Source: Acidimicrobiia bacterium
GTDB taxonomy: Bacteria; Actinomycetota; Acidimicrobiia; Spongiisociales; ZC4RG35
Direction of reading: 5' to 3'
Assembly (NCBI GenBank): GCA_028285585.1
Contig: JANQOU010000006.1
Span: 372,001-436,000, forward strand
Length of the DNA: 64,000 nucleotides
Under the pieces are notes generated by a model. That model ran no database searches. It saw only the letters and a program-made list of their open reading frames with translations, and was not told where the DNA came from. The number at the start of each line of letters is the position of its first letter. Position 1 is the stretch's first letter. Positions 9,669 to 19,962 of the stretch are shown in pieces. A program made the position numbers and the translations under genes.

Positions 9669-10036
9669 CGGGTCAGCAAGGCGACAAATGAGAAGATGGC
9701 AGTGAGACCGGTCATCGAGCCTGCCATCGTGCCCACGTAGAAGCGCTGCATCCGATCCATCTTCTCTTCGAGACGGTCGAACCGGTCCTCGAGACGGTCG
9801 AACCGGTCGTCAAGCCGGTCGAACCGGGCGTCGACCTGAGCGGAGCGAGCATTGAACTCGGTTCTGGTAACCGCCTGGTCCGAGCGATCCTGGGGCAGAT
9901 GGGTCATGAGAGTGTCCGCGTTCTCCTGGCCGAGCACCTCTTCTAGACGTGAATATAGGGCGTGACGGGCCGGCTCACGAACAGACATCCCTCGATAGTG
10001 CCTCAGAATCGACGGTGACGGAAGACCTCTGATCAC
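9665..10036 (-). CDS. Coiled-coil protein with C-terminal TM
   Basis: Heptad repeats RFDRLDDRFDRLEDRFDRLEEKMDRM then hydrophobic GSMTGLTAIFSFVALL. Confidence 0.65.
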   Translation of the reverse strand: MIRGLPSPSILRHYRGMSVREPARHALYSRLEEVLGQENADTLMTHLPQDRSDQAVTRTEFNARSAQVDARFDRLDDRFDRLEDRFDRLEEKMDRMQRFYVGTMAGSMTGLTAIFSFVALLTR

Positions 10037-10067
10037 CCGTCACCACGGCACGACTAGAACTCGGGAC

Positions 10068-10634
10068 ATGGGCGCAGCTGCGGATTGTGAGCTGATAAGG
10101 GCCGACTGGCTCGGTCAACCTGTGAACACCGTCACCACGGTTGCGTTCGTCTTGGCCGGGTTGCTGCTGATCCGGCGGCCACCGGTGCGATGGGTCGGAA
10201 TCGGGTTGATCGCAACCGGTGTCGGCAGCTTCCTCTTCCACGGCCCGATGCCTCCAGCCGCCGAGTGGGCCCACGATGTCAGCCTGGCCTGGCTGCTCCT
10301 CTTGGTGGCCGGCGTGGGGCAGACGTGGGAGCATTGGACACGTCTTCCTGCTCTGATCGGCACCAGCGTCGTCTTCTGGCCGATCCCAGCCCTCGCCGAC
10401 CCGATCGCCGTGCTGGCAACCGCTCTGGCGGTGGTTCTTCTCCTCCGGCGAGACCGCTCAATCACGACACTGGGGCCCCTGACACTTCTCGCGGCTTCAG
10501 CGATCCTGGGCCGGATGGGCGCGACCGGCTGGCCCTTGTGTGACCCTACGTCCTGGTTCCAGCTGCACGGCATCTGGCACATCGCCGCAGCTGGAGCCGT
10601 CACCTGGTGGGCGCTGGCGTTTAGCTCGCGGTAA
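10068..10634 (+). CDS. Membrane protein, ceramidase/CREST-superfamily-like
   Basis: Multi-TM with GVGSFLFHG and C-terminal HGIWHIAAAG; pattern similar to ceramidase family. Confidence 0.55.
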   Translation: MGAAADCELIRADWLGQPVNTVTTVAFVLAGLLLIRRPPVRWVGIGLIATGVGSFLFHGPMPPAAEWAHDVSLAWLLLLVAGVGQTWEHWTRLPALIGTSVVFWPIPALADPIAVLATALAVVLLLRRDRSITTLGPLTLLAASAILGRMGATGWPLCDPTSWFQLHGIWHIAAAGAVTWWALAFSSR

Positions 10635-10658
10635 CAGGGCCCGCCCTACCTTGACACG

Positions 10659-12035
10659 ATGAGCAAAGCGGCGGTCGTCTTCCTCTTGCTGGTCACAGCA
10701 TGCACCGGAGCGACTCAAACCGAGGAAACACCAGCCGAGGAAACAGGCGCCGGCACAACAACCAGCACCGAGCCTGCCGATCAGCCGTATCCGTCGCGGC
10801 CCGAGGTCCCCACCGGACCACTAGACCCGACCACGGCGGAAGGTGTCGAGGAGCTGTTGGGCTCGATCTACTCGGGTGACTTCGACGGAGCGCAAACGGT
10901 CAAAATCACCCAGGGAGGGGACGTGCGGGCGGCATGGATAGTGGCCGACCTGCTCCGCTTCTTCCAGAGCGGCCCACCCCGAGACGAGCTCGTCTTCACC
11001 TTTACCGAGCTGACCGGGATTCCATGGGAGCCGGGAAAGGTCGATTTCGTATGGGCGTTCGACCTCCTCATGGCTTGGGATCTGCCGGATTGGGATCAGT
11101 ACTCAGAGGTGAAAGCCGCGCTGTACACGAGAGTGCAACCGTCATGGCAGAAGTTCTTCGACGAGGACGTGTCCGTCGACTGGCGTCATGTGACGTGGGG
11201 CGGGGTTCTAGCCGACGAGCGGCCGTTTGACGACAACGGGCCGTGCAATTGCATCCCCAGCCTCGACAACCCCCTGACCACTCCGACTGACGGCGGTGAC
11301 TGGTATCCGGACGAGCGGATCGTGTTCGGGGTAGTGGTCAACGGGGAAGCCCTGGCGCTGCCCAAACATCAGATGGAGATCCACGAGATGCTCAACCTCA
11401 CTCTCGGTGGCCGAGACCTCGGGATCCCGTACTGCACACTCTGTGGGTCGGCCCAGGCCTACTTCACCGACACTCTCGATGAGCGCGTTGTCCTGAGGAC
11501 CTCCGGCCTCCTCTCCAGGTCGAACAAGATGATGTACGACCTACCAACGGGCTCTTTGATCGACACTTTCACCGGCGAGGCGACCTCAGGGCCACTCGCC
11601 GAGGCAGGAGTCGTGCTCGAGCAGACGACAGTGGTTGCGTCCACTTGGGGAGAGTGGAAGGCCGCCCATCCCGACACGCAGATTCTCGCCCAGGACGGAG
11701 GGATCGGCCGCGTCTACAGCTTCGACCCGCTGGGCAACCGCGACGCGAACGGGCCGATCTTCCCGATCGGAGAGGTCGATGAGCGGCTCTCAGTCCAGGA
11801 GAACGTTGTCGGAGTCGTGACGCCGGACGGAACGGCCCTGGCCATCCCGGTGGAGGCGGCAAAATCTTCGTTGGGCCCGGGCGGTGAGAGCGAGTATCAA
11901 GGAGTCACCATCAGGTTCGACGACGCCATCCGCGTGTTCGATGCTGACGGTCGTGAGCTGGCCACCCACCAGGCATTCTGGTTTGCCTGGAGCCAGTTCC
12001 ACCCCGACACCCTGCTTTGGCCCGAGCAACCTTGA
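10659..12035 (+). CDS. DUF3179-type lipoprotein
   Basis: Lipobox LLLVTAC, Thr-rich linker, GIPYCTLCGSAQAYFTDTLD and RSNKMMYDLPTGSLIDTFTGEATSGPL characteristic of DUF3179. Confidence 0.8.
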   Translation: MSKAAVVFLLLVTACTGATQTEETPAEETGAGTTTSTEPADQPYPSRPEVPTGPLDPTTAEGVEELLGSIYSGDFDGAQTVKITQGGDVRAAWIVADLLRFFQSGPPRDELVFTFTELTGIPWEPGKVDFVWAFDLLMAWDLPDWDQYSEVKAALYTRVQPSWQKFFDEDVSVDWRHVTWGGVLADERPFDDNGPCNCIPSLDNPLTTPTDGGDWYPDERIVFGVVVNGEALALPKHQMEIHEMLNLTLGGRDLGIPYCTLCGSAQAYFTDTLDERVVLRTSGLLSRSNKMMYDLPTGSLIDTFTGEATSGPLAEAGVVLEQTTVVASTWGEWKAAHPDTQILAQDGGIGRVYSFDPLGNRDANGPIFPIGEVDERLSVQENVVGVVTPDGTALAIPVEAAKSSLGPGGESEYQGVTIRFDDAIRVFDADGRELATHQAFWFAWSQFHPDTLLWPEQP

Positions 12036-12089
12036 GGACCTCTAGATCCCGAAATCCTCTGCAACCTCTCTTCGACTTCGGGGAGTCCA

Positions 12090-13487
12090 TTGAGGTCAGC
12101 AACCTCTAGGCTGCCCGAGCCTGTGAATCTCTTTTACAACAGGCCAGAGACGCACTACGCGACGAGTGGCGAGGGTCAGCTGGCTTATCAGCAGTTCGGC
12201 AAGGGCCCGACAGATCTGGTCTACATGACGTCGACGGAGTCCCACGCAGAGATGATCTGGGACCATCCGATACCCGCCCACTATTACGAACGCCTGGCCT
12301 CCTTCAGTCGAGTCCTCTTCTTCGACGTTCGCGGTGCCGGAGCTTCGGATCCCGTGCCCTTAGGGCGGCCACCTACACCGGAGAGTTGGACTGACGACGC
12401 TCGGGTTGTCATGGACGCCGCGGGTGTGGAGCGAGCGGCGGTCGTAGCCGAAACAGAGGGTGGATTCATGGGTTTGACCTTTGCAGCACTCCATCCGGAG
12501 CGAACGACAGCCCTGGTTCTCATCAACAGCTTCGCCAAGTTGTTGCGGAGCGAGGACTACCCGATAGGCATTCCCGAAAGGGTGCTTCAACGGATAATCG
12601 CACTAGGTCGCCAGAACTGGGGACGACCCGACTACTACAAGCTGATGCTTCCTAGCAGAGCTGATGACAGAGCTTTCATGGAGTGGCTGGCCAAGTATCA
12701 GCGAGTCATTTCTACCCCGAACTCCCAGCTGACGATCTACGAGAACTTCGCGCGGATGATCGACCTCCGCTCCATCCTTGATTCGATCCAAGCTCCAACC
12801 TTGATCATCTGCCGCAAAGACGCTGCATTCCATCGAGCCGACTACAGCCGATACATGGCCGAGCACATCCCAAATGCGAAACTCGTAGAGCTACCAGGAG
12901 CGGATTCTCATCCGGTGTTCGCAGCCGACTCTGAACCGGTGTTGGACGAGATCGAGGAGTTCGTCACCGGCGTCCGCTCCACGACCGTGCCGGATCGGAC
13001 CCTGGCCACCGTGATGTTCACCGACATCGTCGACTCAACCGGACACGCCGCCCGTCTTGGAGATCGGGGTTGGTTGGAGTCGCTGGAACGGCAGCACCAA
13101 CTGACCCGCAACCTCCTCGACCGGTATCGGGGTCGAGAGGTGAAGTCCACTGGTGATGGCGTGGTCGCCACTTTCGATGGACCAACACGAGCGGTCACCT
13201 GCGCGGCGCAGGTGCGTCAGGGCACACAAGAGATGGGCTTCGACCTGCGCGTCGGCCTCCATACAGGAGAGATTGAACTGGTTGGCGACGACATCTCTGG
13301 AATGGCAGTGAACATCGCCGCCCGAATCACAGACCTTCAGAGTGGTGGGGGCGTTGCCGCATCAGGAACAGTCCGCGACCTAGTTGTGGGCTCGGGCATC
13401 GAGTTCACCTCGATCGGCCTATACGAGTTGAAGGGCGTTCCGGATAAGTGGCCGCTCTACGAGTTGGTCTCAGTGCCGATCATCTAA
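12090..13487 (+). CDS. Alpha/beta hydrolase fused to class III adenylate/guanylate cyclase domain
   Basis: Hydrolase part FDVRGAGASDP...VVAETEGGFMGLTFAALHPE; cyclase part TVMFTDIVDSTGHAARLGD...VKSTGDGVVATFDGP; start uncertain. Confidence 0.87.
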   Translation: MRSATSRLPEPVNLFYNRPETHYATSGEGQLAYQQFGKGPTDLVYMTSTESHAEMIWDHPIPAHYYERLASFSRVLFFDVRGAGASDPVPLGRPPTPESWTDDARVVMDAAGVERAAVVAETEGGFMGLTFAALHPERTTALVLINSFAKLLRSEDYPIGIPERVLQRIIALGRQNWGRPDYYKLMLPSRADDRAFMEWLAKYQRVISTPNSQLTIYENFARMIDLRSILDSIQAPTLIICRKDAAFHRADYSRYMAEHIPNAKLVELPGADSHPVFAADSEPVLDEIEEFVTGVRSTTVPDRTLATVMFTDIVDSTGHAARLGDRGWLESLERQHQLTRNLLDRYRGREVKSTGDGVVATFDGPTRAVTCAAQVRQGTQEMGFDLRVGLHTGEIELVGDDISGMAVNIAARITDLQSGGGVAASGTVRDLVVGSGIEFTSIGLYELKGVPDKWPLYELVSVPII

Positions 13488-13586
13488 CCGAGCCTCAAAC
13501 TCATCTCTATCAATGCCTACCTGGCGTGACCTTGCCTGTCGCGGCCTTCGAGACTCACGACCGCTACCGACTCAGTCATCTGGCTA

Positions 13587-14195
13587 TCAGGGCCCGGTCA
13601 GCGTGAACGAGGCGATCGTCGAGCCGTCGCTGAAGACAATTTCGTTGATGACGATGTCGTAGCCACCATCGTCCAGCTGGTTGATCGTGATCGAGCCAGT
13701 CGCACCGAAGTCGGCGTTGAGATTCCCCAACGGGCCGGGGCCGTCCGGATCGAAGTGGGGGCAGATCCCGGTCGAGTTCGGGCCTGGCGCCGCCTCGTTG
13801 CAGATGATCGCAACATCACCCAACTCGCCCTGCCACAGAGCGCCGTACCCGGTCGTGTACATCTCGAGGCCGAAGTAGAAGCCATCGACATCCGGCTGGG
13901 TGTGGATGAAGAAGAACGGGCTGTCGGCTGTTCCGGCGCTCGGGTCCCAGAAGGGCCCGCTGACTGCACTCCAATCAATCATGTAAACGGATCCATCCTG
14001 CGACAAAGCAGGTTCCCCGGCTGTCGTGGTGGTCGCAGCCATCGTGGTAGTCGTCGGCTCGGGCTGCGTGGCAGCCGGCGCGGGAGCCTGTGTGGTGACA
14101 GGGGCAGTCGTTGTGTCTGGAGCACTAGTGCTGGAGTCTGCGGTAGCTCCTGCACAAGCTGCAACAACCAACAAGACAAGGCTGAGACGATGCAT
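13587..14195 (-). CDS. Secreted/lipoprotein of unknown function
   Basis: MHRLSLVLLVVAACAGA lipobox followed by Ser/Thr-rich linker. Confidence 0.65.
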   Translation of the reverse strand: MHRLSLVLLVVAACAGATADSSTSAPDTTTAPVTTQAPAPAATQPEPTTTTMAATTTTAGEPALSQDGSVYMIDWSAVSGPFWDPSAGTADSPFFFIHTQPDVDGFYFGLEMYTTGYGALWQGELGDVAIICNEAAPGPNSTGICPHFDPDGPGPLGNLNADFGATGSITINQLDDGGYDIVINEIVFSDGSTIASFTLTGP

Positions 14196-14227
14196 GAATT
14201 GAGCCTACCGAGGCAGAACCAGCGAGG

Positions 14228-16765
14228 TCAGCCGAAAGCGATCTCGTCGTGCTCGACCGTGACCTTGATCGTGTCGCCCTCGGTGTACCGGCCTTCGAGG
14301 ATGGCGGAGGCAATCGGATCGGCTAGGTCCTTCTGAATAACCCGCTTCAGCGGACGCGCTCCATAAACCGGGTCGTAACCGCGCTCCGCTAGGAGGTCCA
14401 GAGCGTCACCGGTAACAGCGAGCTCGACCTGCCGGGCCTCGAGTCGGTCTCTGAGAGAGCCGAACTGGATCTCGACGATCTGTCGCAGGTCTTCCAAGCT
14501 CAGCCTGTCGAATACGACCATGTCGTCGATCCGGTTGAGGAACTCTGGGCGCATCGCGTCCCGCACGACAGCGAGAACCCGCTCGGTCACCACTTCACGT
14601 GGAAGGTCGGCGGCGATGAGCTCCGAGCCAAGGTTTGAAGTCATGATCAGGACGACGTTGGAGAAGTCCACGGTGCGACCTTGTCCATCGGTGAGACGAC
14701 CGTCGTCGAGAAGCTGAAGCAGGACGTTGAATACCTCTGGATGAGCCTTCTCGACCTCGTCGAGCAGAACCACCGAATAGGGACGTCTGCGCACTGCCTC
14801 GGTGAGTTGACCACCCTCGTCGTATCCCACATATCCCGGTGGCGCTCCGATCAACCGGCTCACGGAGTGCTTCTCCATGTACTCCGACATGTCGACCCGG
14901 ACCATTGAGCGGTCGTCGTCGAAGAGGAACTCGGCAAGCGCCCTGGCCAGCTCCGTCTTGCCGACACCAGTCGGCCCGAGGAACAGGAACGAGCCGACAG
15001 GGCGATTCGAGTCGGCCAGACCTGCCCTGCTCCTGCGAACCGCGTTGGCCACGGCCCCGACGGCGTGATCCTGTCCAACCACCCGCTGATGGAGATGATC
15101 CTCGAGATGAAGGAGCTTCTCCGTCTCGCCCTGCATCAGCTTCGAAAGTGGGATGCCTGTCCAGCGCGACACCACTTCCGCAACGTCTTCGTCGCCCACC
15201 TCCTCGGAGAGCATCGAGCCCTTCTCGTGCAACTGGGCCAGATCTGCCTCCCTCTCGACGAGATCGGCATCGAGTTGGGCGATCGTCCCGTACCGAAGTT
15301 CGGCAGCTCGCCCGAGATCACCAGCGCGCTCAGCCATGTCGGCTTGGCCCCGAGCCGCCTCTATCGACTCCTTCAGCTCCCTGATCGAGGAGATCGCGTC
15401 GATCTCGAGGTTCCATCTCGCTGACAGCGCGTTGATCTCTTCTGTCAGGTCAGCGATCTGGGCCTCGACGCCCTCGAGTCGATCGGCAGAAGCAGAGTCT
15501 GTTTCCTTATTGAGGGCCTCCCTCTCGATCTCCAACTGGATTCGACGCCGGGTGAGCTCATCGATCTCCTCGGGCATCGAGTCGATCTCGATGCGAAGCC
15601 GCGACGCCGACTCGTCGATGAGGTCGATGGCCTTGTCCGGGAGGAAACGGGCCGGGATGTATCGATCGGACAGCACCGCGGCCGCGACCAGGGCCGCATC
15701 TGTGATCCGCACGCCGTGATGGACTTCATACCGCTCCTTGAGGCCACGAAGAATCCCGATGGATTCTTCGACTGTCGGCGGCTCTACCAGCACGGGCTGG
15801 AACCGCCTCTCTAGGGCGGCATCCTTCTCGATGTGCTTCCGATACTCGTCGAGAGTGGTTGCTCCAATCAGCCGTAGCTCCCCGCGGGCAAGCATCGGCT
15901 TCAACATGTTGGATGCGTCCATCGCGCCTTCGGCTGCTCCCGCTCCGACCAGCGTGTGCAGCTCGTCGAGAAAGGTGATGATCTCCCCCTGGCTCTGCTT
16001 GATCTCTTCGAGCACGGCCTTGAGACGCTCTTCAAACTCGCCGCGGTATTTGGCACCCGCGAGCATCGAGCCCAAGTCGAGAGACACGATCCTCTTCGTC
16101 TTGAGGCCCTCGGGGACGTCTCCGTCGGCCACACGTCGGGCGAGGCCTTCCACGATCGCCGTTTTGCCGACGCCGGGCTCGCCGATGAGAACAGGGTTGT
16201 TCTTGGTACGGCGCGAGAGAACTTGGATCACACGCCGGATCTCCTCGTCGCGACCGATGACGGGATCGAGCTTTCCCTCCCGAGCCACGGCGGTCAGGTC
16301 TCGGCCAAACTGCTCGAGGGCGTTGAGAGTGTCCTCCGGATCGTCTGTGGTCACTCGACGATGACCGCGAATGTTGTTGATGGCCTCGGCGGCTGCCTTC
16401 CTGTCGAGATGGAGAGTCTCGGCGAGCGCCAGGACAAGGTGCTCCACTGAGAGATAGTCGTCGCCCATCTTCGATCGCTCGCGGTCGGCTTCGCTGAGCG
16501 CAGCGGAAAGCGCGGGGCCGGCGGTCAGCTCACTGTCTCCGTAGACCTTCGGCTGAGCATCGAGACGGGACTCGAGTGAGCGTCTCAGATCCAGCGGGGC
16601 GACGCCCAAAGCGTCGAGCAAGGGGTAGACGATGCCATCCGATTGCCCGAGTAGCGCCAACCCGAGGTGCTCGGGGAGGATCGAGGCATGATTGGCCGCG
16701 CGCGCCAGCTCGGTGGCTTCAAGCAGGGCTTCTCGAGTTCTGGTGGTCAACTTCTCCTGATTCAT
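14228..16765 (-). CDS. clpB: ATP-dependent chaperone ClpB
   Basis: Two Walker A sites ([27 protein letters not shown]), middle coiled-coil, 845 aa. Confidence 0.98.
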   Translation of the reverse strand: MNQEKLTTRTREALLEATELARAANHASILPEHLGLALLGQSDGIVYPLLDALGVAPLDLRRSLESRLDAQPKVYGDSELTAGPALSAALSEADRERSKMGDDYLSVEHLVLALAETLHLDRKAAAEAINNIRGHRRVTTDDPEDTLNALEQFGRDLTAVAREGKLDPVIGRDEEIRRVIQVLSRRTKNNPVLIGEPGVGKTAIVEGLARRVADGDVPEGLKTKRIVSLDLGSMLAGAKYRGEFEERLKAVLEEIKQSQGEIITFLDELHTLVGAGAAEGAMDASNMLKPMLARGELRLIGATTLDEYRKHIEKDAALERRFQPVLVEPPTVEESIGILRGLKERYEVHHGVRITDAALVAAAVLSDRYIPARFLPDKAIDLIDESASRLRIEIDSMPEEIDELTRRRIQLEIEREALNKETDSASADRLEGVEAQIADLTEEINALSARWNLEIDAISSIRELKESIEAARGQADMAERAGDLGRAAELRYGTIAQLDADLVEREADLAQLHEKGSMLSEEVGDEDVAEVVSRWTGIPLSKLMQGETEKLLHLEDHLHQRVVGQDHAVGAVANAVRRSRAGLADSNRPVGSFLFLGPTGVGKTELARALAEFLFDDDRSMVRVDMSEYMEKHSVSRLIGAPPGYVGYDEGGQLTEAVRRRPYSVVLLDEVEKAHPEVFNVLLQLLDDGRLTDGQGRTVDFSNVVLIMTSNLGSELIAADLPREVVTERVLAVVRDAMRPEFLNRIDDMVVFDRLSLEDLRQIVEIQFGSLRDRLEARQVELAVTGDALDLLAERGYDPVYGARPLKRVIQKDLADPIASAILEGRYTEGDTIKVTVEHDEIAFG

Positions 16766-16967
16766 CTCTCTACTCTCCTGAATAAAACTTGAGTGAAAGA
16801 CTATCAGATTTATGTAGTGGTCTCAAGATGCGGGGAGGGAACCTACTCAATGGGGCTCGACGGACGTGCACCACGTGTCGCTCACCGCCACGCGTTGCTA
16901 TAGCAAGGAGCCAGAACGCGAAAACTCGCAACCTTGTGTTGTTGACAACCTTGCATATCTTAGTAGT

Positions 16968-17327
16968 ATGTATCGCATGGTACCTAAGAGTGCCGGGCAG
17001 GGTCACACCTCCCAGCTTCTCCATGGGGTACTCGACATGTGTCTTCTGTCGATCATCAACGAGGAGGCCTCGTACGGGTACGAGATGGTTCGCAAGCTGA
17101 GAGACCGTGGCCTCGACTTGGCCAGTGAGGGCTCGATCTACCCGCTTCTCTCCCGTTTGCAGAAGCAAGGGATCATCGAGGGCTACCTGGTCCAGAGCTC
17201 AGAGGGGCCTGCCCGGAAGTACTACAGGATGTCTCACGAAGGCAAGGAGGTGCTTGACCAGTGGTTGAGCGATTGGTCGAAGTTCAGGAACTCGGTCGAC
17301 GCCGTTCTCAACGGCGGCGCACGATGA
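16968..17327 (+). CDS. PadR family transcriptional regulator
   Basis: LDMCLLSIINEEASYGYEMVRKLRDRGLDLASEGSIYPLLSRLQKQGII...GPARKYYRMSHEGKEVL; start may be 16977. Confidence 0.92.
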   Translation: MYRMVPKSAGQGHTSQLLHGVLDMCLLSIINEEASYGYEMVRKLRDRGLDLASEGSIYPLLSRLQKQGIIEGYLVQSSEGPARKYYRMSHEGKEVLDQWLSDWSKFRNSVDAVLNGGAR

Positions 17328-18100
17328 CTGAGCACCATCGCATAGCTGTTGAGGTCGAGAGCTATTGGCTCGAGGCCGGGCTCGACCCGGCCGAAGCGTC
17401 AGAGATGCGGAGCGAGCTCGACCAGCACCTGGCGGAGGCGATCGCAGACGGCCAGACCGTCGAAGACGTCGTCGGGGACACCGCCACCTTCGCAGAAGCG
17501 TGGGCCGAGGCTCAGAAGGGCCAATCGGTCGAGAGCTGGGAAGACGTTCGAAGCGGAAGGACAAGAAATCGGCGGATAGCCAGAAGAGATCTCATCTCTT
17601 ACGGCATCGGCACTGCAGCTGTTGTTGCAGCGGCCGCCGTCGCCGGACAAGGAGGAAACGACGTGGACAATCAAGTTTGGGCTTGGCTGTGGACCGTCCT
17701 GGCCATCGTCCTTGGCATAGGGGAGATCTTCACCGCAGGGTTCTTCTTGCTGCCGTTCGCCATCGGCGCGGGAGCAGCAGCAATCCTCGGTTGGATCGGA
17801 GCCAATGTGATCGCCCAATGGCTCGTCTTCTTCGGGGTCTCGATCTTCTCGATGGCCTACCTGCGGAAGTACATCAATCGGCAGGACGAAGCCGGGCTGC
17901 CTCGAGTCGGCGCCAACCGCTGGGTTGGTGCGAGCGGGGTGGTGCTGGAGGCGATCGATCCTCGCACCGGAGCCGGGTTGGCAAAGGTGCTCAACGAGGA
18001 GTGGCGTGTCACGGCGCCGGCTCCCATCAATGCTGGCGAGCAGATCATCGTGACGGACATCGAGGGAACTCGACTCGTGGTCGAGAAAGTCGAATCGTGA
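17324..18100 (+). CDS. HAAS-like (PadR-associated) N-terminal domain fused to NfeD-like membrane protein
   Basis: N-terminal LDPAEASEMRSELDQHLAEAIADG...VEDVVGDTATFAEAWAEA; C-terminal TMs and OB-like GVVLEAIDPRTGAGLAKVLNEEWRVTA; overlaps padR stop. Confidence 0.7.
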   Translation: MTEHHRIAVEVESYWLEAGLDPAEASEMRSELDQHLAEAIADGQTVEDVVGDTATFAEAWAEAQKGQSVESWEDVRSGRTRNRRIARRDLISYGIGTAAVVAAAAVAGQGGNDVDNQVWAWLWTVLAIVLGIGEIFTAGFFLLPFAIGAGAAAILGWIGANVIAQWLVFFGVSIFSMAYLRKYINRQDEAGLPRVGANRWVGASGVVLEAIDPRTGAGLAKVLNEEWRVTAPAPINAGEQIIVTDIEGTRLVVEKVES

Positions 18101-18148
18101 TCGCCGATCACGCGTGATGACGATCAGGTTTAGGAGAAAGGACAGGTA

Positions 18149-19081
18149 ATGGAAGCAGTAGTAGTGCTATTCGCGATTCTCGCTCTGGCACTGATATTGA
18201 TCGCGGCTGCCGGCTTCAAGGTGGTGCGGCCCTATCAGAAGGGTCTCATCGAGTTCCTTGGCCGGTACGAGAACACGGTTGACTCCGGTCTGCGTTGGGT
18301 CATGCCCTTCGTGAAGCGAATCACCAAGGTGGACATGCGTGAGCAGGTCGTCGACGTGCCGCCACAGGACGTGATCACCAAAGACAACGTCGTCGTGACG
18401 GTGGACGCGGTGATCTATCACGAGGCCACCGACCCGGTGAAGCTGCAATACAACGTGGGCAACTTCATCCTCGCCGTGACCAAGCTGGCGCAGACCAACT
18501 TGAGGAACGTCGTGGGTGACCTGGATCTCGACTCGGCGTTGACATCTCGCGAGGTGATCAACACCAAGCTCCGCCAGATCCTCGACGATGCCACAGACAA
18601 GTGGGGTGTCCGCGTGGTCCGCGTGGAGATCCAACGGATCGAGCCGCCGGTTGACGTAACCGACGCCATGCATCGCCAGATGAAGGCCGAGCGTGATCGT
18701 CGTGCGGCCGTGACTGAAGCGGAAGGTGACAAGAGAGCCGCCATCCTCAAGGCCGAGGGAGTCAAGGAATCCCAGGTGCTCGAGGCCGACGGTCGCGCCG
18801 AGGCGATCAAGCGTGTCGCCGACGCCGAGAAGTACCAGAAGCTCACTGTCGCGGAAGGTGAAGGACAGGCTATCGAGCGGGTCTTCGCCGCGATCCACAA
18901 CGGCGACCCAACACCGGACCTGATAGCCATTCGCTATCTGGAGACGTTGCAAGGCGTCGCCGACGGCCAGGCGACGAAGATCTTCCTGCCGCTGGACACC
19001 TCCGGCGTGCTGGGATCGGTTGCCGCCATCGGAGAGATGTTCAACGAGGCTCAGAACGGCTCAGAGCCGTCGAGCAACTAG
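18149..19081 (+). CDS. SPFH/Band 7 (stomatin/prohibitin-like) protein
   Basis: [33 protein letters not shown]..., [30 protein letters not shown]; downstream of NfeD-like gene. Confidence 0.92.
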   Translation: MEAVVVLFAILALALILIAAAGFKVVRPYQKGLIEFLGRYENTVDSGLRWVMPFVKRITKVDMREQVVDVPPQDVITKDNVVVTVDAVIYHEATDPVKLQYNVGNFILAVTKLAQTNLRNVVGDLDLDSALTSREVINTKLRQILDDATDKWGVRVVRVEIQRIEPPVDVTDAMHRQMKAERDRRAAVTEAEGDKRAAILKAEGVKESQVLEADGRAEAIKRVADAEKYQKLTVAEGEGQAIERVFAAIHNGDPTPDLIAIRYLETLQGVADGQATKIFLPLDTSGVLGSVAAIGEMFNEAQNGSEPSSN

Positions 19082-19093
19082 AGCACGCCAATC

Positions 19094-19123
19094 GAGGGAC
19101 CCTCTCTCATGAGGGGGTCCCTC
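19094..19123 (+). terminator. Intrinsic-terminator-like hairpin after SPFH gene
   Basis: GAGGGACCC-tctctcatgagg-GGGTCCCTC. Confidence 0.6.
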
Positions 19124-19156
19124 TGCATTGAGACACCCCCGCAACCCGCAACCCGC

Positions 19157-19949
19157 AACCTCAGGTAATACCGACCGTATGCGGGCCCCATAGCCTCATC
19201 TACACCGAGCCTCGGCTGGGGCATTGGTGCCGGCTGGTGCCGGCTGAAGCTGCAACCCCTACTCGATCAGCCGCCGACGCGGTTCATGCTCAACAGCACC
19301 TGCTCGACATCCTGCGGGCTCCAGGGCGGGTAGAACACCATGGTGTAGAGGTCGCAACGCTCACCGGGCTGCTCGAACCATCCAGCAACCCAAGTGCCGT
19401 CCGGATGAGGACCCACGGCGGCCCGTGTCCCATCGATCTCGACCTCTCCCTTCTCCCCCGGCCAGTCCACGGCAGGGAGGGTTCCGCGAATCAGCGCAAT
19501 CGCAACGGTGCCGTCGCTACGTCCGATGAACGTCGTCCGGCTCCCCCCGACCGAAGTCCACACGTCGGGCTCCAGGTCCGACGGGTCGAATCCGGCCTGA
19601 TTGACGTTCACCGGGAGAAAACCGATCTCGTAAGGTGCTGCCGGACACTCGTCAACAGCCGCAGGGCGAGTGGTCGAGGTCGACGCCATCGGCGCGCTGG
19701 TCGTCGTTGACGGGGTCGTGGTCGTCCCGACGGATACCGCCGAGCAGCCGACAGCTACGAGCAACATCACTCCGGCCAGTTTCCACATGCCGGCGATGAT
19801 ATGGAGAGGGCAGGAGTTTCCCAGGAACCCTCGGTCACGTCGCAGCCCGAGGCTCGGTGTAGATGAGGCCATAGCGCCCGTGCCCTGGAAAGGGCACGGA
19901 GTTTCTGGCAGAAACTCCAACCTGATTTCATCAGGCATTACCTGAGGTT
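19157..19949. repeat. Dispersed repeat element copy 2 (gene-bearing): terminal inverted repeats AACCTCAGGTAAT / ATTACCTGAGGTT
   Basis: Left end 19157-19169, right end 19937-19949; inner perfect 23-bp inverted repeat 19193-19215 / 19847-19869; shares about 55 nt of exact right-end sequence with 29139-29301. Confidence 0.75.
19267..19788 (-). CDS. Lipoprotein of unknown function, located inside the repeat element
   Basis: MWKLAGVMLLVAVGCSAVSVGTTTTPSTTTSAP lipobox plus Thr-rich linker; longer ORF start in track (19938) runs into the repeat. Confidence 0.65.
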   Translation of the reverse strand: MWKLAGVMLLVAVGCSAVSVGTTTTPSTTTSAPMASTSTTRPAAVDECPAAPYEIGFLPVNVNQAGFDPSDLEPDVWTSVGGSRTTFIGRSDGTVAIALIRGTLPAVDWPGEKGEVEIDGTRAAVGPHPDGTWVAGWFEQPGERCDLYTMVFYPPWSPQDVEQVLLSMNRVGG

Positions 19950-19962
19950 CGCAGTTGGGGGG

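Noticed and set aside
19801-19938. N-terminal extension of the lipoprotein ORF (start at 19938 in the track)
   Set aside because: Extension is translated repeat sequence; the lipobox signal peptide begins at MWKLAGVMLL (19788)
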